A DNA stretch of 64,000 bases from Rhodoplanes serenus (GTDB taxonomy: Bacteria > Pseudomonadota > Alphaproteobacteria > Rhizobiales > Xanthobacteraceae): NCBI GenBank assembly GCA_009720755.1, contig WNKV01000001.1, positions 186,001-250,000 of the forward strand, in the 5' to 3' direction. Under the pieces are notes generated by a model. It was not told the DNA's origin. It did no database searches and was given only the letters and a program-made list of their open reading frames with translations. Shown piece after piece: positions 16,886-27,002 of this stretch (positions within the stretch are counted from its first letter, which is position 1; the number at the start of each line of letters is the position of its first letter). The translations under genes were made by a program, and so were the position numbers.

Positions 16886-18670
16886 TCAGTTGCCCTTGTA
16901 GGTGAAGATGTCGCGGTCCTTGGTCTCCGGCACGAAGATGGCGCCGATGATCACGGTGCCGAGCGCCACAACGATCGGGTACCAGAGGCCGAAGTAGATG
17001 TCGCCGGTCTGCGCCACCATGGCGAACGAGGTGGCCGGCAGCAGGCCGCCGAACCAGCCGTTGCCGATGTGATAGGGCAGCGACATCGAGGTGTAGCGGA
17101 TGCGGGTGGGGAACAGCTCCACCAGCGCCGCCGCGATCGGCCCGTACACCATGGTGACGTACACCACCAGGATGGTCAGGATCAGGATCAGGGTCAGCCG
17201 CTGCGCCGTGAAGATGTCGAACATCTTGGCGAAGTTGGAGAGGCCGGCCTTGGGATCGATGGCGATCTTGACGACGCTCGGGTTGTTGGCGGGCGGATAG
17301 CCGGCCGCCGTGAGCGCGTCACCGAGAGACTTGGTGAAGGCGCCCGGCACGGTCTTCGCCTCGTCGGCGGAGAGCTTGGTGGCGTCGTAGGCCGGCACGT
17401 TGGTCGACCCGACCCGGACGACGGTCGGCGAGCCGGCGGGCGCCTCCTCGACCGTGTAGGTCACGGCGAGGCGGGCGAGCGACGACTTGGCGATGTCGCA
17501 GGGCGAGGTGAACTTGGCGGTTCCGGTCGGGTTGAACTGGAACGAGCACTGCGACGGGTCGGTGACGACGACCACCTGGGTCTTCTGCTGGGCCTCGTAG
17601 AGCGCCGGGTTGGCGGTCGCGGTGAGCCACTTGAACAGCGGGAAGTAAGTCAGCGCGGCGAGCAGGCAGCCGGCCAGGATGATCGGCTTGCGGCCGATGC
17701 GATCGGACAGCGCACCGAACACGATGAAGCCGCCGGTGCCGAGAACGAGCGACCACGCGATCAGCACGTTGGCCGTGAAGGAGTCGACCTTCAGGATCGA
17801 CTGGAGGAAGAACAGGGCATAGAACTGGCCCGTGTACCACACGACGGCCTGACCGGCGACGAGGCCGAGCAGCGCGAGCAGCGCGATCTTGGCGTTGCGC
17901 CACTGGCCGAACGCCTCCGACAGCGGCGCCTTCGACTGCGTGCCGTCTTCCTTCATCTTCTTGAACGCCGGGCTCTCCTGCATCTGGAGCCGAATCCAGA
18001 CCGAGATGCCGAGCAGGACCACCGAGACGAGGAACGGAATGCGCCAGCCCCAGGCCGCGAACGGCGTCAGCTTGGCGCCGGTGGCGGTGATCACCTCGGG
18101 ATAGTTGGCGTTCACGTAGATCTGCGTGAACATGATGACGATCAGCGACAGCAGCAGGCCGAGCGTCGCGGTCGTCTGGATGAACGAGGTGTAGAAGCCG
18201 CGGCGACCGCTGGGCGCGTGCTCGGCCACGTAGACGGCCGCACCACCGTACTCGCCACCGAGTGCCAGGCCCTGGAGCATGCGCAGCGCCAGCAGCGTGA
18301 TCGGCGCCAGCACCCCGATGGTCTCGTAGGACGGCAGAAGCCCGACGAAGAAGGTCGACAGGCCCATGATCAGGATGGTGATCAGGAAGGTGTACTTGCG
18401 GCCGACCATGTCGCCGAGGCGGCCGAACACCAGGGCGCCGAACGGACGCACCAGGAAGCCGGCCGCGAAGGCGAGCAGCGCGAAGATGTTGCGGGTGGCT
18501 TCCGGATAGGCCGAGAAGAACTGCGCGCCGATGACGGCGGCGAGCGAGCCGTAGAGATAAAAGTCGTACCACTCGAAGACAGTGCCGAGCGACGAAGCGA
18601 GAATGACTCGCTTTTCCTCGCGCGACATCGGGGCCGCTTGAGCGCGGCCCGCGGTCGCAGACATGGTCAT
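16886..18670 (-). CDS. MFS transporter of the metabolite:H+ symporter type with a large periplasmic insert
   Basis: A 594-residue inner-membrane carrier with 12 predicted helices. Family marks: SLGTVFEWYDFYLYGSLAA in TM1, GRLGDMVGRKYTF in loop 2-3, RMLQGLALGGEYGGA in TM4 and loop 4-5, and SDRIGRKP in loop 8-9. Members carry organic acids or betaines with protons. Most are 420-450 residues; here about 130 residues with two cysteines (SQCSF, SPCDI) are inserted between TM9 and TM10, on the periplasmic side. GGAGGGAG precedes ATG 18670; ATG 18664 is also possible. The gene stands alone and its substrate is unknown. Confidence 0.9.
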   Translation of the reverse strand: MTMSATAGRAQAAPMSREEKRVILASSLGTVFEWYDFYLYGSLAAVIGAQFFSAYPEATRNIFALLAFAAGFLVRPFGALVFGRLGDMVGRKYTFLITILIMGLSTFFVGLLPSYETIGVLAPITLLALRMLQGLALGGEYGGAAVYVAEHAPSGRRGFYTSFIQTTATLGLLLSLIVIMFTQIYVNANYPEVITATGAKLTPFAAWGWRIPFLVSVVLLGISVWIRLQMQESPAFKKMKEDGTQSKAPLSEAFGQWRNAKIALLALLGLVAGQAVVWYTGQFYALFFLQSILKVDSFTANVLIAWSLVLGTGGFIVFGALSDRIGRKPIILAGCLLAALTYFPLFKWLTATANPALYEAQQKTQVVVVTDPSQCSFQFNPTGTAKFTSPCDIAKSSLARLAVTYTVEEAPAGSPTVVRVGSTNVPAYDATKLSADEAKTVPGAFTKSLGDALTAAGYPPANNPSVVKIAIDPKAGLSNFAKMFDIFTAQRLTLILILTILVVYVTMVYGPIAAALVELFPTRIRYTSMSLPYHIGNGWFGGLLPATSFAMVAQTGDIYFGLWYPIVVALGTVIIGAIFVPETKDRDIFTYKGN

Positions 18671-19085
18671 GGTGAACTCCCTCCTGAACCTCTTTTGCGT
18701 TTCCTCCGGGCTCCGGCGAGCCCGACCAATGAAAGCACCGGCGCCGGCGGTGATATCCGCGGTCGTGTGAGTGCGGCGATATTGAGGAGTGCGTTCCGGC
18801 GACAGAAGCCAGACTTTCGTCTAGATCAAATCAGGATCGATCGTGCGCGGCGGCATCGCGTTGCTGCATCGGCCGGCATTCGACCTCGCCGGGGCCGCTT
18901 CTTCTCTCGCTCTGGTAACGATCGACCATCGCCTGCGGCGTCATGACACCGATGTACGGCGAAACGTCGCACCGCCGCACCGACCTGTCACGACGCGCGG
19001 TCGTGACGGTGCGTCGCCATGCGGCATCAAACACGAGTCCGACGCCGATCGTTCAGCGATCGCGCCGAGCCTGTGCGGTGCAGCA
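18671..19085. other. Intergenic region without a gene
   Basis: These 415 bp separate the MFS gene (start at 18670) from the end of livF (19086), both read leftward. The part near 18671-18720 holds the MFS ribosome-binding site and presumably its promoter. Short open frames on both strands lack a ribosome-binding site and protein-like composition. I see no hairpin with a T-run, RNA gene or repeat. Confidence 0.5.
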
Positions 19086-19776
<691 letters not shown>

Positions 19777-19790
<14 letters not shown>

Positions 19791-20631
19791 GGACGTATCT
19801 CTCCCCGAGATAGGCGCGGATCACCTGCGGGTCGCGCTGGATGGCCGCGGGCGGGCCGTCGGCGATGATCCGCCCCTGATTGAGGCAGACGATCCGATCG
19901 GAGACGCCCATCACCATCTTCATGTCGTGCTCGACCAGCAGCACGGTGACGCCGCGCGCCCGGATGCGGCCGAGCAGCGCCATGAAGGCGCCGGTCTCGG
20001 CCGGGTTCATGCCGGCGGCCGGCTCGTCGAGCAGCAGCAGCGTCGGCTCGGCGGCGAGCGCCACCGCCACCTCCAGGAGCCGCAGCTCGCCATAGGGCAG
20101 CGACACCGCGGTCTCGCCGGCCCGCGCTTCGAGGCCGATCAGCCGCAGCACCTCCCAGGCCGCCTCGCGCAGCCGCACCTCGTCGCGGCGGATGCTCGGC
20201 AGCCCGAGCATGATGGCGAGCGGATGCTGCCGGGCCCGGCGATGCAGGCCGACCAGCACGTTGTCGAGCACCGTGAGGCCACCGAACACGCTGGTCTTCT
20301 GAAACGTGCGGACGACGCCATGTGCGGCGATCTGATTGGGCTTGAGGCCGCGCAGCGACACCCCGCGATAGACGATCTCGCCGCTCGATGCTTGCAGGTA
20401 GCCGGTGATGGCGTTGAAGGCGGATGTCTTGCCGGCGCCGTTCGGGCCGATCAGCGACAGCACCTCGCCTTCGCGCACCTCGAACGTCATGTCCTGCACG
20501 GCGGTGAGGCCGCCGAAGCGGATCGACAGGCCGGTGACGGCGAGCGCCACCGGCGCATCGGCGGCGGGCGCCACGGACGCCGCACCAGGCGCGGGCGCTG
20601 CCGGGGTGGAGGTCGATGCCGCGGCCCTCAC
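19777..20631 (-). CDS. livG: Branched-chain amino acid-type ABC transporter ATPase (LivG)
   Basis: A 284-residue ATPase of the LivG group: LSIRFGGLTAVQDMTFEV, Walker A GPNGAGKTS, VRTFQKTSVFGGLTVLDNVLVG, Walker B LLLLDEPAAGMNP and VEHDMKMVMG. The signature is unusual: LPYGELRLLEVA instead of LSYGQQR. The start is GTG 20631, whose bases form a GTGA overlap with the livM stop; the first 27 residues are Ala/Pro-rich and not part of the fold. It works with LivF on the LivH-LivM channel. Confidence 0.92.
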
Positions 20632-21671
20632 GGCTTGGCCTCCGCTGCGACCGCCGGCCGCGTCGGCGGCGCGCCGGGACGATCGAGACGTCGCCGCCAG
20701 GCCGCACGCACCGCCGGCACGATGCCCTCGGGCAGGAAATAGACGATCAGGATCATCAGCACCCCGTACACCACCCACTGGACCTCCGGGATCACCTGGA
20801 AACCGCGCAGCACCTCCGGCAGGATGCCGAAGATCAGCCCGCCGACGATCGGCCCGGCGAGCGTGCCCTTACCGCCGGTGACCACCATGATCACCATGGT
20901 GACCGTGTAGATGAACAGGAACACGTCGGGATCGACGATGCGGACGTAATGAGCGTAGACGGCGCCGGCGAGACCGGCGAGCGCCGCCGACACCACGGTG
21001 GCGAGCACCAGGAAGCGCGTCACGTCGATGCCGACCGAGGTGGCGAGCGGCTCGTTCTCACGCAGAGCGATCATGGCGCGCCCGGCCTGCGAGTACACCA
21101 GCCGCCGGATGATCACGTAGGTGAAAATAGCGACGGCGAGCACCAGATAATAGTTGGGCACCTTGCCGATGATGTCGATGGAGCCGATCCCCGGCGCCCA
21201 CAGCTTGAGGACCGGGATGTTGTTGAGCGCCATCGGCCCCTGGGTCAGCTCGATCCAGTTGAGGGCGACGAGCCGTGTCACCTCGGCGAAGCTCACCGAC
21301 ACGATGACGAAGTAGGCGCCGCGCACCTTGAACGAGATCTTGCCGATCATGTAGCCGCACAGCCCTGCGACGACGATGGCGATCAGCATCGACAGCCACA
21401 CCGGCTTCGGCGCCAGCGACACCGTGGTGTCGCCCCACACATGGATCTCGAAGCCGAGCGAGCACAGGCTCGACGCATAGGCGCCGATGCCGAAGAAGGC
21501 GACATGGCCGAGGCTGAGCTGCCCGGTGAAGCCGAGCAGCAGGTTGAGGCTCATCGCCGCCACGATGAAGATGCCGGCGACGATGAGGACGTGGAGGAAA
21601 TAGAGGTTGTCCATCCACAGCGGCAGCGACACCAGGAGGACCACGAAGGCGAGCGAGGCGGCGCGATTCAT
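20628..21671 (-). CDS. livM: Branched-chain amino acid-type ABC permease (LivM)
   Basis: A 347-residue inner-membrane permease with about nine helices. It has the LivM signatures LNLLLGFTGQLSLGHVAFFGIGAYAS near the N-terminus and GKGTLAGPIVGGLIFGILPEVLR near the C-terminus. The start ATG at 21671 overlaps the livH stop (ATGA) and its stop overlaps the livG start, so the three are translated as a coupled unit. The C-terminus has a basic tail of about 30 residues. Confidence 0.93.
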   Translation of the reverse strand: MNRAASLAFVVLLVSLPLWMDNLYFLHVLIVAGIFIVAAMSLNLLLGFTGQLSLGHVAFFGIGAYASSLCSLGFEIHVWGDTTVSLAPKPVWLSMLIAIVVAGLCGYMIGKISFKVRGAYFVIVSVSFAEVTRLVALNWIELTQGPMALNNIPVLKLWAPGIGSIDIIGKVPNYYLVLAVAIFTYVIIRRLVYSQAGRAMIALRENEPLATSVGIDVTRFLVLATVVSAALAGLAGAVYAHYVRIVDPDVFLFIYTVTMVIMVVTGGKGTLAGPIVGGLIFGILPEVLRGFQVIPEVQWVVYGVLMILIVYFLPEGIVPAVRAAWRRRLDRPGAPPTRPAVAAEAKP

Positions 21672-22540
21672 CCGATCCGCTCCTTGCGGGCGAACAGGCC
21701 GGTCGGCTTGACCAGCAGGATCAGAATGATCAGCAGGAAGCCCATGGCGTCGCGATAGCCGGACGAGATGTAGCCGGCGCCGAGCTCCTCCATGAAGGCG
21801 AGGATGAAGCCACCGATGGTGGCCCCCGGGATGCTGCCGAGGCCGCCGAGGATGACGATGGCGAACGCCTTGAGAGAGGCGAGATCGCCGATCGTCGGAT
21901 AGACCACGAAGACCGGCCCCAGCAGCGCGCCGGCGGCGGCCGCGAGGCCGGAGCCGAGCGCGAAGGTGGCGGTGTGCACGGTGTCGATCCGCACCCCCAT
22001 CAGGGCCGCTGCCTCGCGATCCTGGAATGTGGCGCGCATCGCCTTGCCGAGGCGCGTCCATTGGATGAGCGCATAGGTCGCGGCGATCAGCAGCACCGCG
22101 ACGGCGAACACGAACAACCGCGTCCACGACACCGAGATGGCACCGACCACCAGCGGAGCCGACGGGAACGGCGAGTTGATCGACTTGGCGACGCCCGACC
22201 AGACGAGCTGCTCGGTGTTCTGGATCGCGATCCACGCGCCGATCATCACCAGCATGGTGGTGTCGATGTCGGCGCCGCGCAGGCGCCGGAGCAGCACGAT
22301 CTCGATGGCGGCGCCGAGCACCACGCCGAGCGCGACGGCGAGCACGATCGACAGCACGAAATTGGCGCCGATCAGCATCACCCACATGTACATCATGTAG
22401 GCCCCGAAGGCGTAGAGCTCGCCGTGGGTGAAGTTGACGACCCGCATGATCCCGAAGATCAGGGTCAGCCCGATGCCGAGCAGCGCATAGGTGCCGCCGA
22501 GTATCATGGCGTTGAGGGCGTGCTGAAGGAGTTGATCCAT
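21668..22540 (-). CDS. livH: Branched-chain amino acid-type ABC permease (LivH)
   Basis: A 290-residue permease: MDQLLQHALNAMILGGTYALLGIGLTLIFGIMRVVNFTHGELY at the start, with the LivH-typical NFTHGE, and later KAFAIVILGGLGSIPGATIGG and LLVKPTGLFARKE at the end. It is 130 bp downstream of the binding protein gene and overlaps livM by four bases. No stable hairpin is obvious in that gap beyond general GC-rich sequence. Confidence 0.93.
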   Translation of the reverse strand: MDQLLQHALNAMILGGTYALLGIGLTLIFGIMRVVNFTHGELYAFGAYMMYMWVMLIGANFVLSIVLAVALGVVLGAAIEIVLLRRLRGADIDTTMLVMIGAWIAIQNTEQLVWSGVAKSINSPFPSAPLVVGAISVSWTRLFVFAVAVLLIAATYALIQWTRLGKAMRATFQDREAAALMGVRIDTVHTATFALGSGLAAAAGALLGPVFVVYPTIGDLASLKAFAIVILGGLGSIPGATIGGFILAFMEELGAGYISSGYRDAMGFLLIILILLVKPTGLFARKERIG

Positions 22541-22670
22541 GGGCTCCCGCGGGGGTTTCGGGGACACGCCTACGGCGCCGCGGCGCGGCGCCGGACGAGA
22601 CGAGCGACGAGGCGACGCGAGCACGCGAAGCGCCGTCGGCCGACCAGCGGCCGGCGGCGCTGCGCTCCGG

Positions 22671-23900
22671 TCAGAACTCCGGCTTGACCACCTTGCCGCC
22701 GTCGATCTTGACCAGATAGACGGTCGGCTGGTTCTGGCCGCTCTCGGAGCCGGCCGGCCCCTGCTTGATGAAGGCGATGTCGCCGTAGACGCCCGGTACC
22801 TTGACCTTCCACAGCGCGTCCTTGATGGCGGCGGGCTCGGCCTTGCCGGCCACCTTGATGGCCTCCACCGCGGTGAAGATGCCGTCATAGCCGCGGAAGC
22901 CTTCGGTGAGGCCGCCCGGCTCGTGGCCGCGCTTCTTCCACTCGGCCATGTAGCGCTTGGCCGCGTCGGGATTCTTCACCACCTCGGGGAACCACGGCGG
23001 GAAGAAGACGGTGTGGTACGAGCCGTTGGCGGCGTCGCCGGCCTGGGTGACGAGCTGATCCGGCGAGTTGGAGCCGCCGGTGGTGACGATCCGCGCCTTG
23101 AGCTGGAGCTCCTTGGCCTGCTTGAGGATCAGCGTGTTCTGCTCGACCGCGGTGGTGACGAACAGCGTGTCACCGCCCGATGCCTTGATGCGGGTGAGCT
23201 GGGCCGAGAAGTCGTTGGCCTTCGGGTCCATCGTCTCCAGCACGCCGACCTGGACCCCCTCGGCCTTCAGCATCTTGGCGAACTCGGTCGCCGAGCCGAT
23301 GCCGAAATCGTTGTTGGTGTTGAGGAAGTCGGCCTTCTTGATGCCCAGCTTGGCGACCAGGGGGCGAAACGACATCGCCTCCATCTCGGAGGTCGGGCTG
23401 ATGCGGAACACATAAGGGTTGCCGGCCGTGGTGATCTTGCCGGACGACGAGGTCTCCACCACCAGCGGGACCTTGTACTCCTGCATCTTCGGCATCACGG
23501 CGAGCGTCAGGGTCGAGCTCCACGCCCCCATGATGACCGGCACCTTGTCACGCACGATCAGCTTCTCGACGGTGGCGACCGCCTCGGTGGGGTTCGACTT
23601 GTTGTCCTCGATGACGAGCTGGATCTTCTTGCCGAGGACACCGCCGGCCGCGTTGATCTCGTCCTCGGCGATGCGGGCGCCCTGCGCCACATAGTTGCCC
23701 GACGCCGCGAAGGCGCCGGTGAGCGGCTGGCTGACGCCGATCTTGATGGTCTCCTGGGCGGCCACGGACCCCGTCGACAGAGCCGTCGCGAGCACGCCCG
23801 CCGCGATCAGGCCCGCAGCCGTCGTGCTCGCCCTCGGCGGAGAGCCGACACGCCGGCCGCAGGACGAGGGTGATGCGGTCTTGACAGTCTTGGTATGCAT
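22671..23900 (-). CDS. livJ: Liv-type ABC transporter substrate-binding protein
   Basis: A 409-residue periplasmic binding protein of the Leu/Ile/Val (Peripla_BP_6) family. The signal peptide has a long N-terminal region (about 30 residues, basic, with CGRR) before the hydrophobic core AAGLIAAGVLATALS and a cleavage site near SVAAQE. The mature start TIKIGVSQPLTGAFAASGNYVAQGARIAEDEINAAGG is typical. The pocket residues do not tell me the ligand; neighbours argue for a catabolic carboxylate or amide rather than leucine. CAGGAG precedes ATG 23900. Confidence 0.92.
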   Translation of the reverse strand: MHTKTVKTASPSSCGRRVGSPPRASTTAAGLIAAGVLATALSTGSVAAQETIKIGVSQPLTGAFAASGNYVAQGARIAEDEINAAGGVLGKKIQLVIEDNKSNPTEAVATVEKLIVRDKVPVIMGAWSSTLTLAVMPKMQEYKVPLVVETSSSGKITTAGNPYVFRISPTSEMEAMSFRPLVAKLGIKKADFLNTNNDFGIGSATEFAKMLKAEGVQVGVLETMDPKANDFSAQLTRIKASGGDTLFVTTAVEQNTLILKQAKELQLKARIVTTGGSNSPDQLVTQAGDAANGSYHTVFFPPWFPEVVKNPDAAKRYMAEWKKRGHEPGGLTEGFRGYDGIFTAVEAIKVAGKAEPAAIKDALWKVKVPGVYGDIAFIKQGPAGSESGQNQPTVYLVKIDGGKVVKPEF

Positions 23901-24016
23901 TGCGGTCTCCTGTCGTTTCCCGTTATTGCAAGCAAGCTTTGTGCCGCTGCTTCTTTTTAGTGGATCGTCAGGTGCGGCGACGGCGGCTTGCAGTCTTTCC
24001 GTCGCCGGCGTGCCGG

Positions 24017-24973
24017 TCAGCGCGCCCGCAGCTTGGGCAGGACGTCGCGGGCGATCGCCTCGATCTGCTCCGCCTCGTAACGATAAGGCACGAAGATGAT
24101 GCGGTCGATGCCGGTCGCGACATGCGCCTGCAACTGTTCGACGCACTCCTCGGGCGTGCCCATGATGGCGGAGTCCATCGTCGACTCCGACCACGCCGCA
24201 TAGTCCCACTCGCTCTGCAACCAATGCTTCATCGGCGCCTCGATCTTGTCACGCGGGCCGATGCAGATCGGGAGCTGATTGGTGGAGATCAGCGTGTCGG
24301 GATCACGTCCCGACTCCTCGGCGAAGCCGCGCACCTTGGCCCAGGTGCGGGCGAACGCTTCGGCGGTGTAATAGTAGGTGAGCCAGCCGTCGCCCTTGGT
24401 GGCGGCGCGTTTGAGCACCGCGTCCACATAGCCGCCGATCAGGATCGGCGGGCGCGGCTTCTGCACCGGCTTCGGATACATCACGGCGCCGCGCAGATTG
24501 TACGGATCGTAGGCACCGTCGACCTTGTCCTCCGTCCACAGCCGGTCGATGATCTCGAGGCTCTGCTCCATGATCTTGCCGCGCTTGGTGAAGTCGACGC
24601 CGAGCGAGTCGAACTCGCGACGGTACCAGCCGACCGCGGCACCGAGCACCAGACGGCCGTCGGAGATGTGATCGATGGTGGCGAGCTCCTTGGCCAGCAG
24701 CACCGGATTGCGCATCGGCATGACGAGAATGCCGGTGCCGACCTTGATGCGGGTGGTGCGCGCCGCCACGGCCGTGAGAATCGTCAGCGCCTCGTGAATC
24801 GGGAAGTTGGGGTCGACGCCGAGCAGGACGTGGTCCCACGCCCACAGCGACTCGAAGCCCAGCTCCTCCATGCGCTCGCCATAGGCGATCAGGCCCTTGG
24901 CATCCGGCATCTCCGGATACCGGGTGAAGTTGCGCATCGCGATGCCGTAGACGGTCTCTTTCTTCGCGGCCAT
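24017..24973 (-). CDS. Luciferase-like (LLM class) flavin-dependent oxidoreductase
   Basis: A 318-residue single-domain bacterial-luciferase-like protein: ESLWAWDHVLLG, TTRIKVGTGILVMPMRNPVLLAKELATIDHISDGRLVLGAAVGWYRREFDSLGVDF, KPRPPILIGGY and TKGDGWL are the family's strand and flavin-site motifs. Members use FMNH2 or F420H2 supplied by a separate reductase to oxygenate or reduce substrates. It lies between the CoA-transferase and Liv genes, read in the same direction, which places it in the same pathway. The flavin reductase at 54217 could supply FMNH2. The substrate is unknown. Confidence 0.87.
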   Translation of the reverse strand: MAAKKETVYGIAMRNFTRYPEMPDAKGLIAYGERMEELGFESLWAWDHVLLGVDPNFPIHEALTILTAVAARTTRIKVGTGILVMPMRNPVLLAKELATIDHISDGRLVLGAAVGWYRREFDSLGVDFTKRGKIMEQSLEIIDRLWTEDKVDGAYDPYNLRGAVMYPKPVQKPRPPILIGGYVDAVLKRAATKGDGWLTYYYTAEAFARTWAKVRGFAEESGRDPDTLISTNQLPICIGPRDKIEAPMKHWLQSEWDYAAWSESTMDSAIMGTPEECVEQLQAHVATGIDRIIFVPYRYEAEQIEAIARDVLPKLRAR

Positions 24974-25080
24974 GCAGTCCTCCGGTCGCGGGGGCGACCC
25001 TTGCTGAGACGATGCGCCGCCGGGCGGCGGACGCGACGAAGGGAGCGGCCGCCCGGCGGACCCGGGCGGGGCGGGTCCGT

Positions 25081-25860
25081 TCAGGCGGTGTAGAGACGGT
25101 CGGGATCGAGCTCGCGGATCAGCGCCAGCTCCTCCCGGCGCGGCGGAGCGGTGACGCCCACCTCGCGGGCGCGGCGCAGCGGGAAGCCGGTGTTGTCCTG
25201 CACCTGCGCGAAGCTGACGCCGGGATGCAGCGCCAGCACCTCCATCTCGCGCGTCTCGGCGTCGAAGCCCATCACGGCGAGATCGGTGACGACGCGCCAC
25301 ATGCCGCCGGTCGGCAAGCCGCAGCGGGCGCGGCTGTCGCGGCCGTCGATCCAGCCCGGCGAGGTGATGAAGTCGACCTTCTCCACGAAGCGGCGCTTCT
25401 CGTGCTTCATGGCGACGATCATGTTGGTCAGCGACGAGATGTCGTTGCCGCCGCCGGTGCCGGGCAGACGGATCGACGGCTTTTCGGCCGGGCCGATGAA
25501 GGACGAGTTGAGGTTGCCGTAACGGTCGATCTGGGCGCCGCCCATGAAGCCGACATCGACATAGCCGCGCTGCAACAACAGCAGCACGTCGGTCGACGGC
25601 AGCACCATGTTGGCGCGGCGGGTGCAGCGTTGCTCGTTGGTGGAGGGCGGCAGCTCGCCCGGCCGGATGAACGGCCCGATCACCCCACCCTCGAACAGGA
25701 TGGTGAGCTTGGGGGCGACATTGCGCTGGGCCAGCGTGGCGGCGAGCAACGGGATGCCGACGCCGGCGAACACGATCTGCCCGTCGACGAGCAGGCGGCC
25801 CGCCATGATGGCGATCAGCTCGGAGGCCGTGTAGGCCGAGGAGGTCGTCTGCTCAGTCAT
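25081..25860 (-). CDS. CoA-transferase, beta subunit (glutaconate CoA-transferase-like)
   Basis: A 259-residue class I CoA-transferase beta subunit: FAGVGIPLLAATLAQRNVAPKL, then ILFEGGVIGP, where Glu57 occupies the place of the catalytic glutamate that forms the glutamyl-CoA intermediate, then FMGGAQIDRYGNLNSS and LPGTGGGNDISSL. Length and motifs are closest to GctB-type enzymes, which move CoA between short acyl-CoAs and dicarboxylates. The start overlaps the alpha-subunit gene by eight bases. The last 20 residues (RREELALIRELDPDRLY) are the usual end of this group. Confidence 0.88.
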   Translation of the reverse strand: MTEQTTSSAYTASELIAIMAGRLLVDGQIVFAGVGIPLLAATLAQRNVAPKLTILFEGGVIGPFIRPGELPPSTNEQRCTRRANMVLPSTDVLLLLQRGYVDVGFMGGAQIDRYGNLNSSFIGPAEKPSIRLPGTGGGNDISSLTNMIVAMKHEKRRFVEKVDFITSPGWIDGRDSRARCGLPTGGMWRVVTDLAVMGFDAETREMEVLALHPGVSFAQVQDNTGFPLRRAREVGVTAPPRREELALIRELDPDRLYTA

Positions 25861-26824
25861 TGAAGATCACCCGGCCACGGCGGCTGGCGGTGAGCAGCGT
25901 GTCGATGCCCACCTTGGCGAGATAGTCGGACCAGTCCTTGGGTCCGTGCACGTAGTCGTCGAGATACTGGCGGGCGCCGGCCACCGGGTCCTTGGCGATG
26001 AGCGCGGCGTAGCGGTCGAGCTGGGCGAAGATCGGCTCGTACTGGCCGTAGCACTCGTGCGGCACCGAGCCGTACGGCACCTCCACCACCGCCTCGACGG
26101 TGAAGAACGGGATGCGGGTGTGGTCGGGAGCACGACGGATCTGATCGTTGGAGACGATCCGCTCGGTGGTGAGAATCACCTTGTCGGCCGCCATCGCGAT
26201 GTCGATGTCCATGAACTGGAGGCCGTCGAGCTGGGCGTTGCCGTAGGGGTCGGCGCGCTGGACGTGGATCAGCGCCACGTTCGGGTTGAGCGCCGGTACC
26301 GCCATCACCTCCTCGCCGGTGAACGGGCAGCGGATCGGCTTCACCTGGTCGCCGCGGATGCGGGCGACGTCGGAGCCGATCATCGAGCGCACCGGCACGA
26401 AGGGCACCCCCATGGCGCCGGCGCGGTAGCGCATGCCGATCGCCATGTGGCTCCATTCCTCGAACGCGGCGAGGCCGTTCTCGACATGGTGGCGCATCAC
26501 CTTGGAGATGCCCCAGACGATGCCCTGGCTGAACCAGCTCGACACGATGGTGTGGGCGAGTCCGGAGGCGAACAGCAGGTCGCCCTCGGTCGAGGTGATC
26601 GAGCGCGACACCGTCAGGTTTCGCCGGCCGGCCCGGATGAGCTGCCAGATCATCGCCATCGGGGTGCGCGACAAGGTGCAGCCGCCGATCGCGACGTGAT
26701 CGCCGTCGCGCACCAGCGTCGCCGCCTGCTCGAGCGTCGTCACCTTCTCGCGCAGGCCGCGGTCGCGCGCCGCGAGATCGCGGCGCAACGTGTCGTAGTC
26801 TCTCACGAGAGCATCGCTCGTCAT
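25853..26824 (-). CDS. CoA-transferase, alpha subunit (glutaconate CoA-transferase-like)
   Basis: A 323-residue class I CoA-transferase alpha subunit. It carries VRDGDHVAIGGCTLSRTPMAMIWQLIRAG, WGISKVMRHHVENG, LNPNVALIHVQRADPYGNAQ and EVPYGSVPHECYGQYEP, all in the order seen in GctA. It overlaps the beta gene by eight bases, ensuring equal amounts. Together they would activate an organic acid made by the pathway (for example after ring or lactam opening) using an acyl-CoA donor. The acid itself cannot be identified. Confidence 0.88.
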   Translation of the reverse strand: MTSDALVRDYDTLRRDLAARDRGLREKVTTLEQAATLVRDGDHVAIGGCTLSRTPMAMIWQLIRAGRRNLTVSRSITSTEGDLLFASGLAHTIVSSWFSQGIVWGISKVMRHHVENGLAAFEEWSHMAIGMRYRAGAMGVPFVPVRSMIGSDVARIRGDQVKPIRCPFTGEEVMAVPALNPNVALIHVQRADPYGNAQLDGLQFMDIDIAMAADKVILTTERIVSNDQIRRAPDHTRIPFFTVEAVVEVPYGSVPHECYGQYEPIFAQLDRYAALIAKDPVAGARQYLDDYVHGPKDWSDYLAKVGIDTLLTASRRGRVIFND

Positions 26825-27002
26825 CGGCGTCGGGACCTCGCTCGGCGCTCCACTCCCCGGGGCCGGGGAGGCCGCCGCATTGCGCGACGGAGGGGGGTGA
26901 ACTCCACGGCACGCGGCGGCTGTGGGCCGCCGGAGCCGGCGCGAACCGGGCGATCGCCGTCCCTCGCTTGGACGCGAGGAGGCCGGCGGCCGCGAAAGCC
27001 GT

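Noticed and set aside
18831-19034. 67-codon leftward open frame between livF and the MFS gene
   Set aside because: No ribosome-binding site, Arg-rich random-like sequence and no recognisable pattern.
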